A DNA stretch of 20,074 bases from a virus. The stretch is taken from positions 1 through 20,074 of the IMG/VR virus record IMGVR_UViG_3300030389_000008. One strand, 5' to 3'. Made by a program: the position numbers and the translations under genes. Position 1 is the first letter of the stretch; each line of letters starts with the position of its first letter. The notes beneath the pieces were generated by a model. The model was not told the origin of the DNA. It did no database searches and saw only the letters and a list, made by a program, of their open reading frames with translations. Of this stretch, positions 6,553 to 14,965 are shown piece after piece.

Positions 6553-6906
6553 ATGACTGACAATAAAATTGATTATTTTGATGGTATTAGAGATCATTTT
6601 AGCACATTAGATACTAAAATTATTGAAGTTCCAGAGTGGGGTTTAGTTGGCGATAAAGCTATTCATTGTAAACCATTTAATATGATGGAGAAGCAAAAGA
6701 TTTTCAAAGGTGCAAGTAACACAGATTTATTAGTTTTGATTGATGTTATTATTGAAAAATCTCTAACAGCAGATGGTAAAAAAATGTTTACTGGTCAAGA
6801 TGTTTTGGGTTTTAAGACAAAAGCTGATACAAATATCATAGCAGATGTTGCCACTAAAATAATGGGTACGGAAAACAAAGATATACAAGACAATAAAAAA
6901 AACTAA
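6553..6906 (+). CDS. Tail assembly chaperone, unshifted product (gpG-like)
   Basis: The zero-frame product is 117 residues and ends at TAA 6904-6906 directly after the slippery run. It starts seven bases after the tube gene with a weak ribosome site. The protein is mixed alpha-beta with a PEWGLVGDKAIHCKPFNM strand region and a helix with DLLVLIDVIIEKSLTADGKK. By analogy with lambda gpG it should coat the tape measure during tail assembly. It has no distinctive motif of its own. Its identity rests on position between tube and tape measure, and on the frameshift into a second short domain. Confidence 0.8.
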   Translation: MTDNKIDYFDGIRDHFSTLDTKIIEVPEWGLVGDKAIHCKPFNMMEKQKIFKGASNTDLLVLIDVIIEKSLTADGKKMFTGQDVLGFKTKADTNIIADVATKIMGTENKDIQDNKKN

Positions 6907-7076
6907 AAAATAATGTTGAGTTGCATAATATCTTTGGGTTAGCAGAAAAACTACACAAAACAGTTGCCGAAATTTTAGAAATGTCAGTTGATGAATTTTA
7001 TTTATGGGTAGCATATTTTGAGATTCAAAACGAAGAAAGAGAAAGACAAGAACGATTAGAAAGGGCAAGGCGATAA
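6553..7076 (+). CDS. Tail assembly chaperone, -1 frameshift fusion (gpG-T-like)
   Basis: A -1 shift at A AAA AAC (6897-6903) joins the 117-residue G-like part to a 57-codon extension (6903-7076), giving about 174 residues. The extension has no stop until TAA 7074-7076, which abuts the tape measure GTG. It contains GLAEKLHKTVAEILEMSVDEF, split here as a helix, then YLWVAYFEIQNEERERQER. The 'EF..W.AYF.I' pattern is typical of T-like domains that bind the tape measure. The first ATG in the extension frame is at 6981, well inside it, so shifting is the simplest way to express the whole domain. Coding character and codon phasing are clear. Confidence 0.85.
6897..6903 (+). promoter_or_regulatory. 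Programmed -1 ribosomal frameshift site
   Basis: The heptamer A AAA AAC is in the correct phase: 6897 is the third base of a zero-frame AAA codon, followed by AAA and AAC, then an immediate TAA stop. It is a canonical X XXY YYZ slippery sequence. Tail chaperone genes of siphoviruses use such sites to make a small amount of fusion protein. No strong downstream stem-loop is obvious; the adjacent stop codon or a weak structure may stimulate shifting. Confidence 0.9.
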
Positions 7077-9050
7077 GTGGCGACTAAAAAAGTTAACATA
7101 GATATTGTAGCTAAAGACAAGACACGTCAAGCTATGCAGTCAGCCACCAAAGGCGTTGATAATCTAAAAAATTCTGTTTTTAATCTTAGAAATGCTTTAG
7201 TTGGTTTAGGGGTAGGCGTTGCAGTAAAATCTTTTATTGATGTAGGTAAGTCAGTAGAAAGTCTACAAGTTAGATTAAAATTTCTTTTTGGTAGTGCTAA
7301 AGAAGGAGCAAAGGCTTTTGAAGTAATGAGCAAATTTGCTGGTAAAGTGCCTTTTAGTTTAGATCAAATACAACAAGCATCTGGAAATTTAGCAGTAGTC
7401 AGCAAAGATGCTGATGAGTTAAATAAAATGTTAGAAATAACTGGTAACGTTGCATCTGTTACTGGTTTGGATTTTAGAACAACTGCTGAACAAATCCAAA
7501 GGTCATTTAGTGCTGGTGTTGCTAGTGCAGATATATTTAGAGAAAGAGGGGTAAGGGATTTACTTGGCTTTAAAGCTGGTGCAACAGTAACAGCTAAAGA
7601 AACTGCTGAAGCATTTGAAAGAGTATTTGGCAAAGGTGGTAGGTTTGGAAATGCCACAGATGAATTTGCACAAACTTTTGTAGGTACTATGTCTATGATA
7701 GGCGATAGTATATTTAACTTTAAAAAAGTAGTAGCAGAAAGTTTAATGGGTGCTTTAAAAAAAGAATTTGGAGCATTAGATGTAGCTTTAAAAAATAACC
7801 AAGATGTAATAGAAAATATAGCAACAGCATTGGGAAAAGGTTTAGCATCAGCAGTTACAATGGTAAGTAAAGGTGTAAAACTATTACATGATAATTTTGA
7901 CAGTATAAAAAGGTTAGGTATGAGCCTTATAATATTTGGAGTTGCACAAGCATTTTTAAAATTAGCTTTTGCTATTGGTAAAGCAAGATTAGGACTTTTA
8001 GCTTTCACTAGGTTAAGTAAAACTACAGTAATAGGAATATTATTTGCATTAGGAATTACAGCAATGGAAGCTACTGGAAAACTAGAAAAACTTTTTGCAT
8101 TATTTGAAAAACCAAAAAGTATTGAAGATTTTTCAGCAGAAGTAGAAATTTTGACTGCACAACTTTCAACGTTTGCTAATACTGGAGTGCAAGGTTTTAA
8201 GGGTACTAAAAGGGAAGCTGATAAAACCTTAGAAGGTATGACAAAACTGTTGACTAAAATGAAAGAAGAAACTGGAGGAACTAATGCTGAAATAGAAAAA
8301 TTAGCTGGTCTTATAAGTATTTTATCAGACGCAATACATAGTGTACCAGAGGATTTAGGAACTACAGCAGTTACAGCTTCAGTAGAAAAAATGAACTTGC
8401 TTACGAAAGCATTTCACTCTTTCAAAGATGGCTTTATGGAAGCTGTCAATGCTCAAAAAACAGCATTTGAACAAATAGAAGATATAGGTTCACAAACTTT
8501 TGCAAAATTAAAAAGTACATTTGCTGATTTTATTATGACTGGTAAAGCTAATTTTGGTGATTTAGCAAGGTTTGTAGTAAGAAGTTTTTTAGAAATGTTA
8601 ATAGGTCAAGCAGTTAAAATGGCTTTTGCTAAGTCTTTAGCATTATTTAAAATGGACGCAATAAAAAAAGGTATGATAAGTGCATTTCAAAGTGTGGTGA
8701 CAACTTTAGCCAGTATTCCTTTCCCATTTAATATTGCTCTGGGTGCTGGTGCATTAGCCTTCGCTATGGGTTTTGTAAATAAAATAAAAGGATTTGAAAA
8801 AGGTGGTAGACCTCCAGTTGGTAGACCAAGCATAGTAGGTGAGAAGGGTGCTGAATTATTTGTACCTGATCAAGCTGGAACTATTGTACCAAATGACAAG
8901 CTAGGAATGGGTAAATCAATAACAGTAAATTTTAATATCAATACAGTAGATGCTAGAGGATTTGATGAGTTATTAGTTAATAGCAGAGGTACATTAGTTA
9001 ATTTAATTAATAGTGCTGTAAATGAAAAAGGAAGAATGGCGATTATATGA
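7077..9050 (+). CDS. Tape measure protein
   Basis: The 657-residue protein begins at GTG 7077, directly after the chaperone fusion stop, with AAGG upstream. It sets tail length; at about 0.15 nm per residue this predicts a tail near 100 nm (rule of thumb). The N-terminal region (1-60) has KVNIDIVAKDKTRQAM then a Gly/Val-rich hydrophobic helix (41-51). Residues 60-220 resemble the tape measure N-terminal domain, with VPFSLDQIQQASGNLAV and SAGVASADIFRERG. Hydrophobic segments at about 281-301 and 317-330 are the membrane-active type used in DNA injection. The C-terminal part has a Gly/Ala-rich helix followed by GRPSIVGEKGAELFVPD, a common tape measure ending. The 3' end overlaps the next gene (ATGA). 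Confidence 0.9.
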   Translation: MATKKVNIDIVAKDKTRQAMQSATKGVDNLKNSVFNLRNALVGLGVGVAVKSFIDVGKSVESLQVRLKFLFGSAKEGAKAFEVMSKFAGKVPFSLDQIQQASGNLAVVSKDADELNKMLEITGNVASVTGLDFRTTAEQIQRSFSAGVASADIFRERGVRDLLGFKAGATVTAKETAEAFERVFGKGGRFGNATDEFAQTFVGTMSMIGDSIFNFKKVVAESLMGALKKEFGALDVALKNNQDVIENIATALGKGLASAVTMVSKGVKLLHDNFDSIKRLGMSLIIFGVAQAFLKLAFAIGKARLGLLAFTRLSKTTVIGILFALGITAMEATGKLEKLFALFEKPKSIEDFSAEVEILTAQLSTFANTGVQGFKGTKREADKTLEGMTKLLTKMKEETGGTNAEIEKLAGLISILSDAIHSVPEDLGTTAVTASVEKMNLLTKAFHSFKDGFMEAVNAQKTAFEQIEDIGSQTFAKLKSTFADFIMTGKANFGDLARFVVRSFLEMLIGQAVKMAFAKSLALFKMDAIKKGMISAFQSVVTTLASIPFPFNIALGAGALAFAMGFVNKIKGFEKGGRPPVGRPSIVGEKGAELFVPDQAGTIVPNDKLGMGKSITVNFNINTVDARGFDELLVNSRGTLVNLINSAVNEKGRMAII

Positions 9051-9655
9051 GTGGTACATTACCAAATACAAGTTTTACAGCGATTAATTTACAAAGCAAT
9101 CAAAAGACTTTATTTTCTGAAACAGATAGTGGCAAATCATTTAGACGACAAGTACAAGGTCAAAGGTTTAGTTTTACAGTAAGTTATCCACCCATGAAAA
9201 GATCAGACTTTGCACCCATCATGGCATTTATAATGAAACAGAGATCAAGAAAAGAAGATTTTACAATAACTATGCCTAGTTACCTAAATGCTCAAGGAAA
9301 CGAAACTGGAACTCTTTTAGTGAATGGCTCTCACAGTGCTACAGATACAACAATAGCAATAGATGGTTTTGCTGGAGATGGTGCTGGTAGACTAAAAGCT
9401 GGTGATCTATTAAAGTTTGCACACGACAAAGTATATATGGTTATAGATGATGTAACCAGTTCTAGTAATTCAGCCACAGTTACAATAGAGCCACCATTAA
9501 GAACTGCATTATCTGACAATAGTGCAGTTACTTATGATTCAGTTCCTTTTAAAGTACATTTAACAAGTGATGTTCAAGAGTTTGCAACAACAGAAAATGA
9601 TAAAGATGGTAATTTATTATTTACATACGAGTTTGATGTTATAGAGAGTTTATAA
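9047..9655 (+). CDS. Minor tail protein, distal-tail-like
   Basis: This 202-residue protein directly follows the tape measure, the usual site of the distal tail protein that links tube and tip. The sequence shows QVQGQRFSFTVSYPPMKRSD, then FAPIMAFIMKQRSRKEDFTI, a lid with GTLLVNGSH, an insertion with IDGFAGDGAGRLKAGDLLKF and VYMVIDDV, and a closing beta segment ending YEFDVIESL. The pattern 'PPM....F.PI.AFI..QR......F' then 'G..l.V.G......t.I.idGf......lkaGDl.kf' recurs in tail tip proteins of many marine and enteric siphoviruses. It forms ATGA overlap upstream and TAATG overlap downstream. Confidence 0.65.
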   Translation: MSGTLPNTSFTAINLQSNQKTLFSETDSGKSFRRQVQGQRFSFTVSYPPMKRSDFAPIMAFIMKQRSRKEDFTITMPSYLNAQGNETGTLLVNGSHSATDTTIAIDGFAGDGAGRLKAGDLLKFAHDKVYMVIDDVTSSSNSATVTIEPPLRTALSDNSAVTYDSVPFKVHLTSDVQEFATTENDKDGNLLFTYEFDVIESL

Positions 9656-10221
9656 TGGCTAGAGGTTTAACAAGTGCAGTAAAAACCGAACTAGCAACTG
9701 GTAACATAGAACCAGTTTTATTAATAGAAATAGGTTTTGGAACGCCAGTATATCTAACAGATGCAAGTTTTGATATAACATCAAGTGTATCTGGAAGTTC
9801 AAGAACATATTTATCAAATGGTCATTTAAAAAGCATTACAGATATAAGTGAAACAAATGTGCCTACTAAAAACACTTTGAGTATAAGTTTATCTGGTGTA
9901 GACCAAACTTATATAAGTGTAGCATTAAATGAAAATATTATTAATGATGAGGTATATATTTACAGAGGTTTTTTAAACAGTAGTTTGTCTTTAATATCTG
10001 ATCCTTTTTTGTCTTTTTTTGGAACAATAGATGAATATAACATTAAAGATGATACAAACACAGCTTCTATCACTTTAAATGTTACTTCACATTGGGGAAA
10101 CTTTAGTAAAGTAAACGGAAGAACAACAACAGATAATTCACAACAAAAAATATTTAGTGGCGATAAAGGAATGGAGTTCTCTGCTTTAACTGTTAAAGAT
10201 ATAAAATGGGGTAGAGTGTAA
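9655..10221 (+). CDS. Minor tail protein of the tip complex
   Basis: This 188-residue protein lies between the distal-tail-like protein and the J-like protein. It contains GNIEPVLLIEIGF near the start, a Ser-rich strand region, LSISLSGVDQTYISVAL, EVYIYRGFL, a Phe-rich segment with FLSFFGTIDEYNIKDD, and a C-terminal NVTSHWGNFSKVNGRTT with GDKGMEFSALTVKDIKWGR. The 'L..SGV..T' then 'G.ID......D' then 'W......R.T....Q' order matches tail tip proteins commonly found in this position. It probably takes part in the baseplate-like hub. Assignment to a named family is not certain. Confidence 0.6.
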   Translation: MARGLTSAVKTELATGNIEPVLLIEIGFGTPVYLTDASFDITSSVSGSSRTYLSNGHLKSITDISETNVPTKNTLSISLSGVDQTYISVALNENIINDEVYIYRGFLNSSLSLISDPFLSFFGTIDEYNIKDDTNTASITLNVTSHWGNFSKVNGRTTTDNSQQKIFSGDKGMEFSALTVKDIKWGRV

Positions 10222-10222
10222 A

Positions 10223-13105
10223 ATGGGTTTATTTAAGTCTATAGGTAGAATTTTTAAACCAATAACTGACTTCGTAGGTGATTTAGTTGGAGATGTTATA
10301 GGTTGGTTATCACCTGAACCTGAAATACCTGATTTTGGACAAGATTTTTCAGATGAAAATAACAGAGGAGTATTAGTAAATAAGTTTAATGCTAATGCAC
10401 ATATACCAGTAGTTTATGGTACAAGAAAAGTTGGTGGTAATGTTGTATTCCTAGAAACTTCAGGAACAGATAATCAATATTTATATATGGCTATAGTATT
10501 AAGTGAGGGAGAAGTAAATGACATAACAGCTATATTCATAAATGATAATCAAGTTACTTGGTCAGGAGATATTGCAGATAATACACAAATAACTGTAGGA
10601 AGTGGAGATGCTAATTTTTTTAGTGGATCAAGTTTAATAACTTGCGAACCTCATTTTGGAAGTGATAGTCAAAGTGCATCTTCATTATTATCTACTTTGA
10701 GTTCATGGACTTCAAACCACAGATTAAGAGGTTTATGCTACTTAGCTATCAGGTTTGAATGGAATCAAGACAAGTTTGGTTCATTACCTACAGTTCAAGC
10801 AGTAGTAGAAGGAAAAAAAGTTTATAATCCAAACTTAGATAGTACCGTTACTGGTGGAAGTGGTAGCCATAGAGCAGATACAAGTTCAACATGGGAATAT
10901 TCAGACAATCCTATTTTGCAACTATTAGATTATTTAAGAAATGATAGGTTTGGGATGGGCATCGCTAACAGTTATTTTGACAGCAATTTTGCAGATTGGC
11001 AAACTGCCACAGATGTTTGTGATGCAAATATCACCCCTTATAGTGGAGCAAGTCAGATAGATTTAATGGATAGCCATGCAGTTGTAGATACATCAAAAAA
11101 GGCTATAGATAATGTAAAAAACTTCATTAGGGGTGCTAGAGCCTATTTAAATTTCTCTGGTGGTATTTATAATGTATTAGTTGAAACAAGTGGGTCAGCA
11201 TCAATAACATTAACAGAGGACAATATTATTGGGGGTATATCAGTAAAAAGTAAAAATAAAAACTCAAGATATAATAGAGTAATAGTTAATTTTACAAATC
11301 CTGATAAAAATTTTCAATCAGATACAGCACAATTTCCACCAGTAGACGAAACTGGTCTAGCTAGTGCAGATCAACACGCAACTATGAAAACAGAAGATGG
11401 GGGTTTATTGTTAGAAGGTAGATTTGACTTTACTATGCTTACAAGTCCATATCAGGCTCAAGAAATGGCAGAAATTATTTTAAGGAGGTCAAGGTCAAGT
11501 TTAGACATTAGTTTGATAGCTGACGCAACTGCGTTGGATTTAGCAGTAGGAGATATAGTAAACATAACTCATGCTACACCAAGTTTTTCAGCTAAACCAT
11601 TTAGAGTGCAAGGAATGAATGTTAATAATGATTATTCTATAACACTTCAATGCTCAGAACATCAAGATAGCTTTTACACTTTTGGCACACAGCAAGAGGT
11701 AGCAAGTATTCCTAATACTACTTTGCCTAATCCTTTTGTTATACAACCTCCAGCAAGTGTAACTTTATCAGATCAACTAATAGAATATAATGATGGAACT
11801 GTTATTGTAGCTTTAGATATAACTATAGGAGCGTCTCCTGATAATTTTATAGATTTTTACCAAGTTGAATATAAATTAAATAGCGATTCTGATTTTATTA
11901 TCTATGCTCAAGGCTCTGGATTAAATCATAGGGTTTTAAATGTTATAGACCAACAAACTTATGATGTAAGAGTAAAAGCTGTAAATAGTGCTGGAGTATC
12001 TTCAACCTTTGTATCTGCTCAAAGAAAGATTATAGGAGCGATTGCACCACCTTCAGATGTGACAGACTTTTCTTGTAATGTAGCTGGTCAAGAAGCACAC
12101 TTATCATGGGAAGCTGTAACAGATTTAGATTTAGCTTTTTATAATTTAAGATTTTCTGAAGAAACTGACGGAACTGCTGACTGGCAAAACTCCGTAGCAT
12201 TAGTTGAAAAAATATCAAGACCAGCAACTTCAATATCTGTACCAGTAAGGCAAGGAACATATTTAATTAAAGCAGTTGATAAGCTTGGAAACTTTAGTTC
12301 TAATGCAACTGCTATAATATCAAATGTTACAAGTGCCATAAATTTTAATAACATAACTACACAATCAGAACACCCTACCTTTGGTGGAACATTTACTGAT
12401 ACAATACTAATAGATGATGCTATAGAATTAGATAGTACAGAACTATTTGATTCTGCTAGTGGAAACTTTGATGATGATACAGATAGATTCTTTGATCAAG
12501 GAGCTAGTAATTTTGATTTTGTATCAACTGGTAATTATGAATTTGAAAATGTGATTGATATAGGAGCAAAGCATACTGTTAGAATAACTGCATCAATGAC
12601 ACAAACTTCTGATAACCCAGACGATTTATTTGATAACAGAACTGGAGATTTTGATGATGCTAGTTCTAATTTTGATGGTGACACCCCAGCTAATTGTAAT
12701 GCTCATCTTGAAATAGCAACAAGTGACGATAATACAACATTTACAGATTTTAGAGGTTTTGTTATTGGCGAATATGAAGCAAGATTTTTTAAATTTAGAG
12801 TTGTATTAATATCAAGAGATAATGCTTCAACCCCAGTAGTATCACAAGTAACTGTAACTCTTGATATGCAAGACAGAATCTTTAGTGGAAACGACATAGT
12901 TTCTGGTACAAGCACAAAGTCAATAGTATTTACAAAACCATTTAAAACTGTTAATTATGCTGTAGGAGTTACAGCACAAGGAATGGCAACTGGCGATTTT
13001 TTTACTGTAAGCAACAAATCAATAACTGGTTTTGATGTAGCATTTTTTAATAGTTCAAATGCTGGTGTATCAAAAACATTTGATTTTATTGCAAAAGGAT
13101 TTTAA
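10223..13105 (+). CDS. Tail tip / host specificity protein (J-like)
   Basis: This 960-residue protein is the largest product here and probably the central tail tip. The N-terminus has an amphipathic helix region, then the J-type signature IPVVYGTRKVGG (61-72) and YLYMAIVLSEGEVNDI (87-102). A segment with PILQLLDYLRNDRFGMGI and a hub-like part with VGDIVNITH follow. Two fibronectin III-like domains are seen at about 507-605 (YQVEYKLNSDSDF, YDVRVKAVNSAG) and 606-702 (LSWEAVTDLDLAFYNLRFS). Residues 741-820 carry repeats of the form F-D-x-x-x-G-x-F-D-D. The C-terminal 130 residues are beta-rich. J-like proteins contact the cell surface, usually an outer membrane receptor, in line with a Gram-negative host. 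Confidence 0.85.
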   Translation: MGLFKSIGRIFKPITDFVGDLVGDVIGWLSPEPEIPDFGQDFSDENNRGVLVNKFNANAHIPVVYGTRKVGGNVVFLETSGTDNQYLYMAIVLSEGEVNDITAIFINDNQVTWSGDIADNTQITVGSGDANFFSGSSLITCEPHFGSDSQSASSLLSTLSSWTSNHRLRGLCYLAIRFEWNQDKFGSLPTVQAVVEGKKVYNPNLDSTVTGGSGSHRADTSSTWEYSDNPILQLLDYLRNDRFGMGIANSYFDSNFADWQTATDVCDANITPYSGASQIDLMDSHAVVDTSKKAIDNVKNFIRGARAYLNFSGGIYNVLVETSGSASITLTEDNIIGGISVKSKNKNSRYNRVIVNFTNPDKNFQSDTAQFPPVDETGLASADQHATMKTEDGGLLLEGRFDFTMLTSPYQAQEMAEIILRRSRSSLDISLIADATALDLAVGDIVNITHATPSFSAKPFRVQGMNVNNDYSITLQCSEHQDSFYTFGTQQEVASIPNTTLPNPFVIQPPASVTLSDQLIEYNDGTVIVALDITIGASPDNFIDFYQVEYKLNSDSDFIIYAQGSGLNHRVLNVIDQQTYDVRVKAVNSAGVSSTFVSAQRKIIGAIAPPSDVTDFSCNVAGQEAHLSWEAVTDLDLAFYNLRFSEETDGTADWQNSVALVEKISRPATSISVPVRQGTYLIKAVDKLGNFSSNATAIISNVTSAINFNNITTQSEHPTFGGTFTDTILIDDAIELDSTELFDSASGNFDDDTDRFFDQGASNFDFVSTGNYEFENVIDIGAKHTVRITASMTQTSDNPDDLFDNRTGDFDDASSNFDGDTPANCNAHLEIATSDDNTTFTDFRGFVIGEYEARFFKFRVVLISRDNASTPVVSQVTVTLDMQDRIFSGNDIVSGTSTKSIVFTKPFKTVNYAVGVTAQGMATGDFFTVSNKSITGFDVAFFNSSNAGVSKTFDFIAKGF

Positions 13106-13122
13106 AAGGAGTATAAATAATT

Positions 13123-14154
13123 ATGGCACAACACGACATGAATATAGCAAACCAATCATTTCCTAGCTTTAGGAGTGATTTAAACAATTCATTATCTGCA
13201 CTAAACTCTATGCATAGTGGAACATCCAGACCTAGTGGTGCAGTTGTAGGTACAATGTGGCTAGATACAACCAATTCTGGAAGCAACAGTCTGGAAATAA
13301 AATTTTTTGATGGCTCAGATGATATTTCATTTGCTACTGTAGATACATCTGCAAATACTATAAACTTTATAGATAGTGCAACACAATCAGACTTAGTCAA
13401 CGACAGTTCTCCCCAATTGGGAGCTGACTTGGACACGAATAATTTTAATATTCAATTTGATGATGCACATGGAATAAATGATGATGATGGAAACGAACTT
13501 ATTATATTTCAAAAAACTGCATCAGCAGTCAATCAATTTGATATAACAAACTCTGCTACTGGCAACCCTCCAAAGTTACAAGCAACTGGAGGAGATAGTA
13601 ACATAGATTTAGACCTTGAAGCTAAAGGAACTGGTCATGTGACTATAAGAGGGAACACTAATGCTGGTGCAATCCAGTTCAACTGTGAAAGCAACTCACA
13701 TGGTCAAATAGTAAAATCACAACCACATTCTGCATCAGTTACTAATGAATTACTTTTACCTGACGGAGCAAGTTCTACATTAGTTTCTTTAGTATCTACT
13801 GGAACATTAACAAATAAAGTAAATATTCCAAAGACAGAAACAGCAACTATTTCAACTAGCAAAGTTTTAGATTTTGACAGTTCACAAAATTTTATACTTA
13901 CTTTAGGTTCTGGAGCAAACACTTTGGCACAACCTAGCACCGAAGCTGGTAATGTAGGGCAAACTGGTATTATTGTTTTTATACAACCCTCATCTGGAAG
14001 TGCTGGAACAGTTAGTCTACATGGTGATTATGAAACTGTAGGAGGTGCTGGGTTAACTTTATCAAGTGCAAATTCAGCTTATGATGTAGTGCCTTATCTG
14101 ATAAAAGCAGATAATTCTATTCTGTTAGGTTCACCTCAACTGGCGTTTAGTTAA
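13123..14154 (+). CDS. Tail fibre protein
   Basis: This 343-residue protein has AAGGAG at the 5' end. The start MAQHDMNIANQSFPSFRSDL then NNSLSALNSMHSG is the N-terminal anchor found in many marine phage fibres (pattern 'MAQHD..IANQS...FR.DLN'). Next comes TMWLDTTNSG...LEIKFFDGSDD. The middle has LVNDSSPQLGADLDTNNFNI and GDSNIDLDLEAKGTGHVTIRG, a repeated beta-helix style also common in marine virome fibres. The C-terminus is Gly/Ser-rich and beta. It probably forms a trimeric shaft attached to the tip. No enzyme motif is visible. ATG overlaps the next gene's start region (the frames share A14154). Confidence 0.8.
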   Translation: MAQHDMNIANQSFPSFRSDLNNSLSALNSMHSGTSRPSGAVVGTMWLDTTNSGSNSLEIKFFDGSDDISFATVDTSANTINFIDSATQSDLVNDSSPQLGADLDTNNFNIQFDDAHGINDDDGNELIIFQKTASAVNQFDITNSATGNPPKLQATGGDSNIDLDLEAKGTGHVTIRGNTNAGAIQFNCESNSHGQIVKSQPHSASVTNELLLPDGASSTLVSLVSTGTLTNKVNIPKTETATISTSKVLDFDSSQNFILTLGSGANTLAQPSTEAGNVGQTGIIVFIQPSSGSAGTVSLHGDYETVGGAGLTLSSANSAYDVVPYLIKADNSILLGSPQLAFS

Positions 14155-14960
14155 TGGTAGCAAATGAAAAATGGTTTACTGGTGCTAGTGCTGGTACTAC
14201 TGCTGGATTTTATTCACATCAGATAGAGCAATCTATTAGATTTGAAAATGGTGCAGGTGACCATTTGGCAAGAACTCCTAGTAGTGCAGGAAATAGAAGA
14301 ACTTGGACTTGGAGTTGTTGGTTTAAAAGAGGTTTTTTAGGAAATACTGGGGTTTCTGATATGATATTATTTGGTGCTGACGCAGCAGATGGTGGTGCTA
14401 CTTATACTCAACTAAGAATACTTGCTAGTAACACACCTTTTGATGCTTTTGAGTTTAATGGCAATGGTGGTGTTAAAATTACTTTTTCTCCTTTATTACG
14501 AGATGTATCAGGTTTTTATAATTTTGTAGTTGCAGTAGATACTACTCAATCAACTAACACTAATAGGGTTAAATTTTATTTAAATGGAGTTCAAATTACA
14601 AATACAAGTACAGCTACTTGGATGTCTCAAAATGCTGACCTACAAGTAAATAACACAACAGAACACCAAATAGGAGAATTAAAATATGTTGGTCCTTATA
14701 CTACTTTAGATGGATATATGGCAGATATGGTGTTAATAGATGGAACAGCACTTGGACCAGATTCATTTGGAGAAACTAAAAATGGTGTATGGATTCCCAA
14801 AGACCCAAGTGGTTTAACCTTTGGTACTAATGGAGTGTATCTTAAATTTGAAAATGCAAGTGATTTAGGGAATGACAGTTCAGGTAACAATAATGATTAT
14901 TCAGCAACTAATTTAGGTGCAGACCATCAAGTTCTTGATAGTCCAACATTTGGGAGTTAA
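14154..14960 (+). CDS. Lectin-like tail fibre, N-terminal part of split gene
   Basis: This 268-residue protein is a concanavalin A/LamG-like jelly-roll. Marks: SIRFENGAGDHLART (27-41), WTWSCWFKRG (51-60), FYNFVVAVDTT (121-131), RVKFYLNGVQI (138-148), DGYMADMVLIDG (186-197), GVWIPKDPSG (211-220), GVYLKFENASDLG (227-239), DSSGNNNDYS (241-250) and DSPT (262-265). This order is that of the lectin domain of many marine phage fibres. There, DSPT normally runs on into the following segment; here a stop comes three residues later and the rest is in the next gene. It probably binds surface glycans. Confidence 0.8.
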   Translation: MVANEKWFTGASAGTTAGFYSHQIEQSIRFENGAGDHLARTPSSAGNRRTWTWSCWFKRGFLGNTGVSDMILFGADAADGGATYTQLRILASNTPFDAFEFNGNGGVKITFSPLLRDVSGFYNFVVAVDTTQSTNTNRVKFYLNGVQITNTSTATWMSQNADLQVNNTTEHQIGELKYVGPYTTLDGYMADMVLIDGTALGPDSFGETKNGVWIPKDPSGLTFGTNGVYLKFENASDLGNDSSGNNNDYSATNLGADHQVLDSPTFGS

Positions 14961-14965
14961 TTAAT

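Noticed and set aside
7364-8008. 214-codon open frame on the minus strand opposite the tape measure gene
   Set aside because: It lies fully within a well-supported + strand gene. Its Ser/Leu/Asn/Ala-rich translation is what antisense reading of this low-GC coding sequence gives, and it has no recognisable motif.
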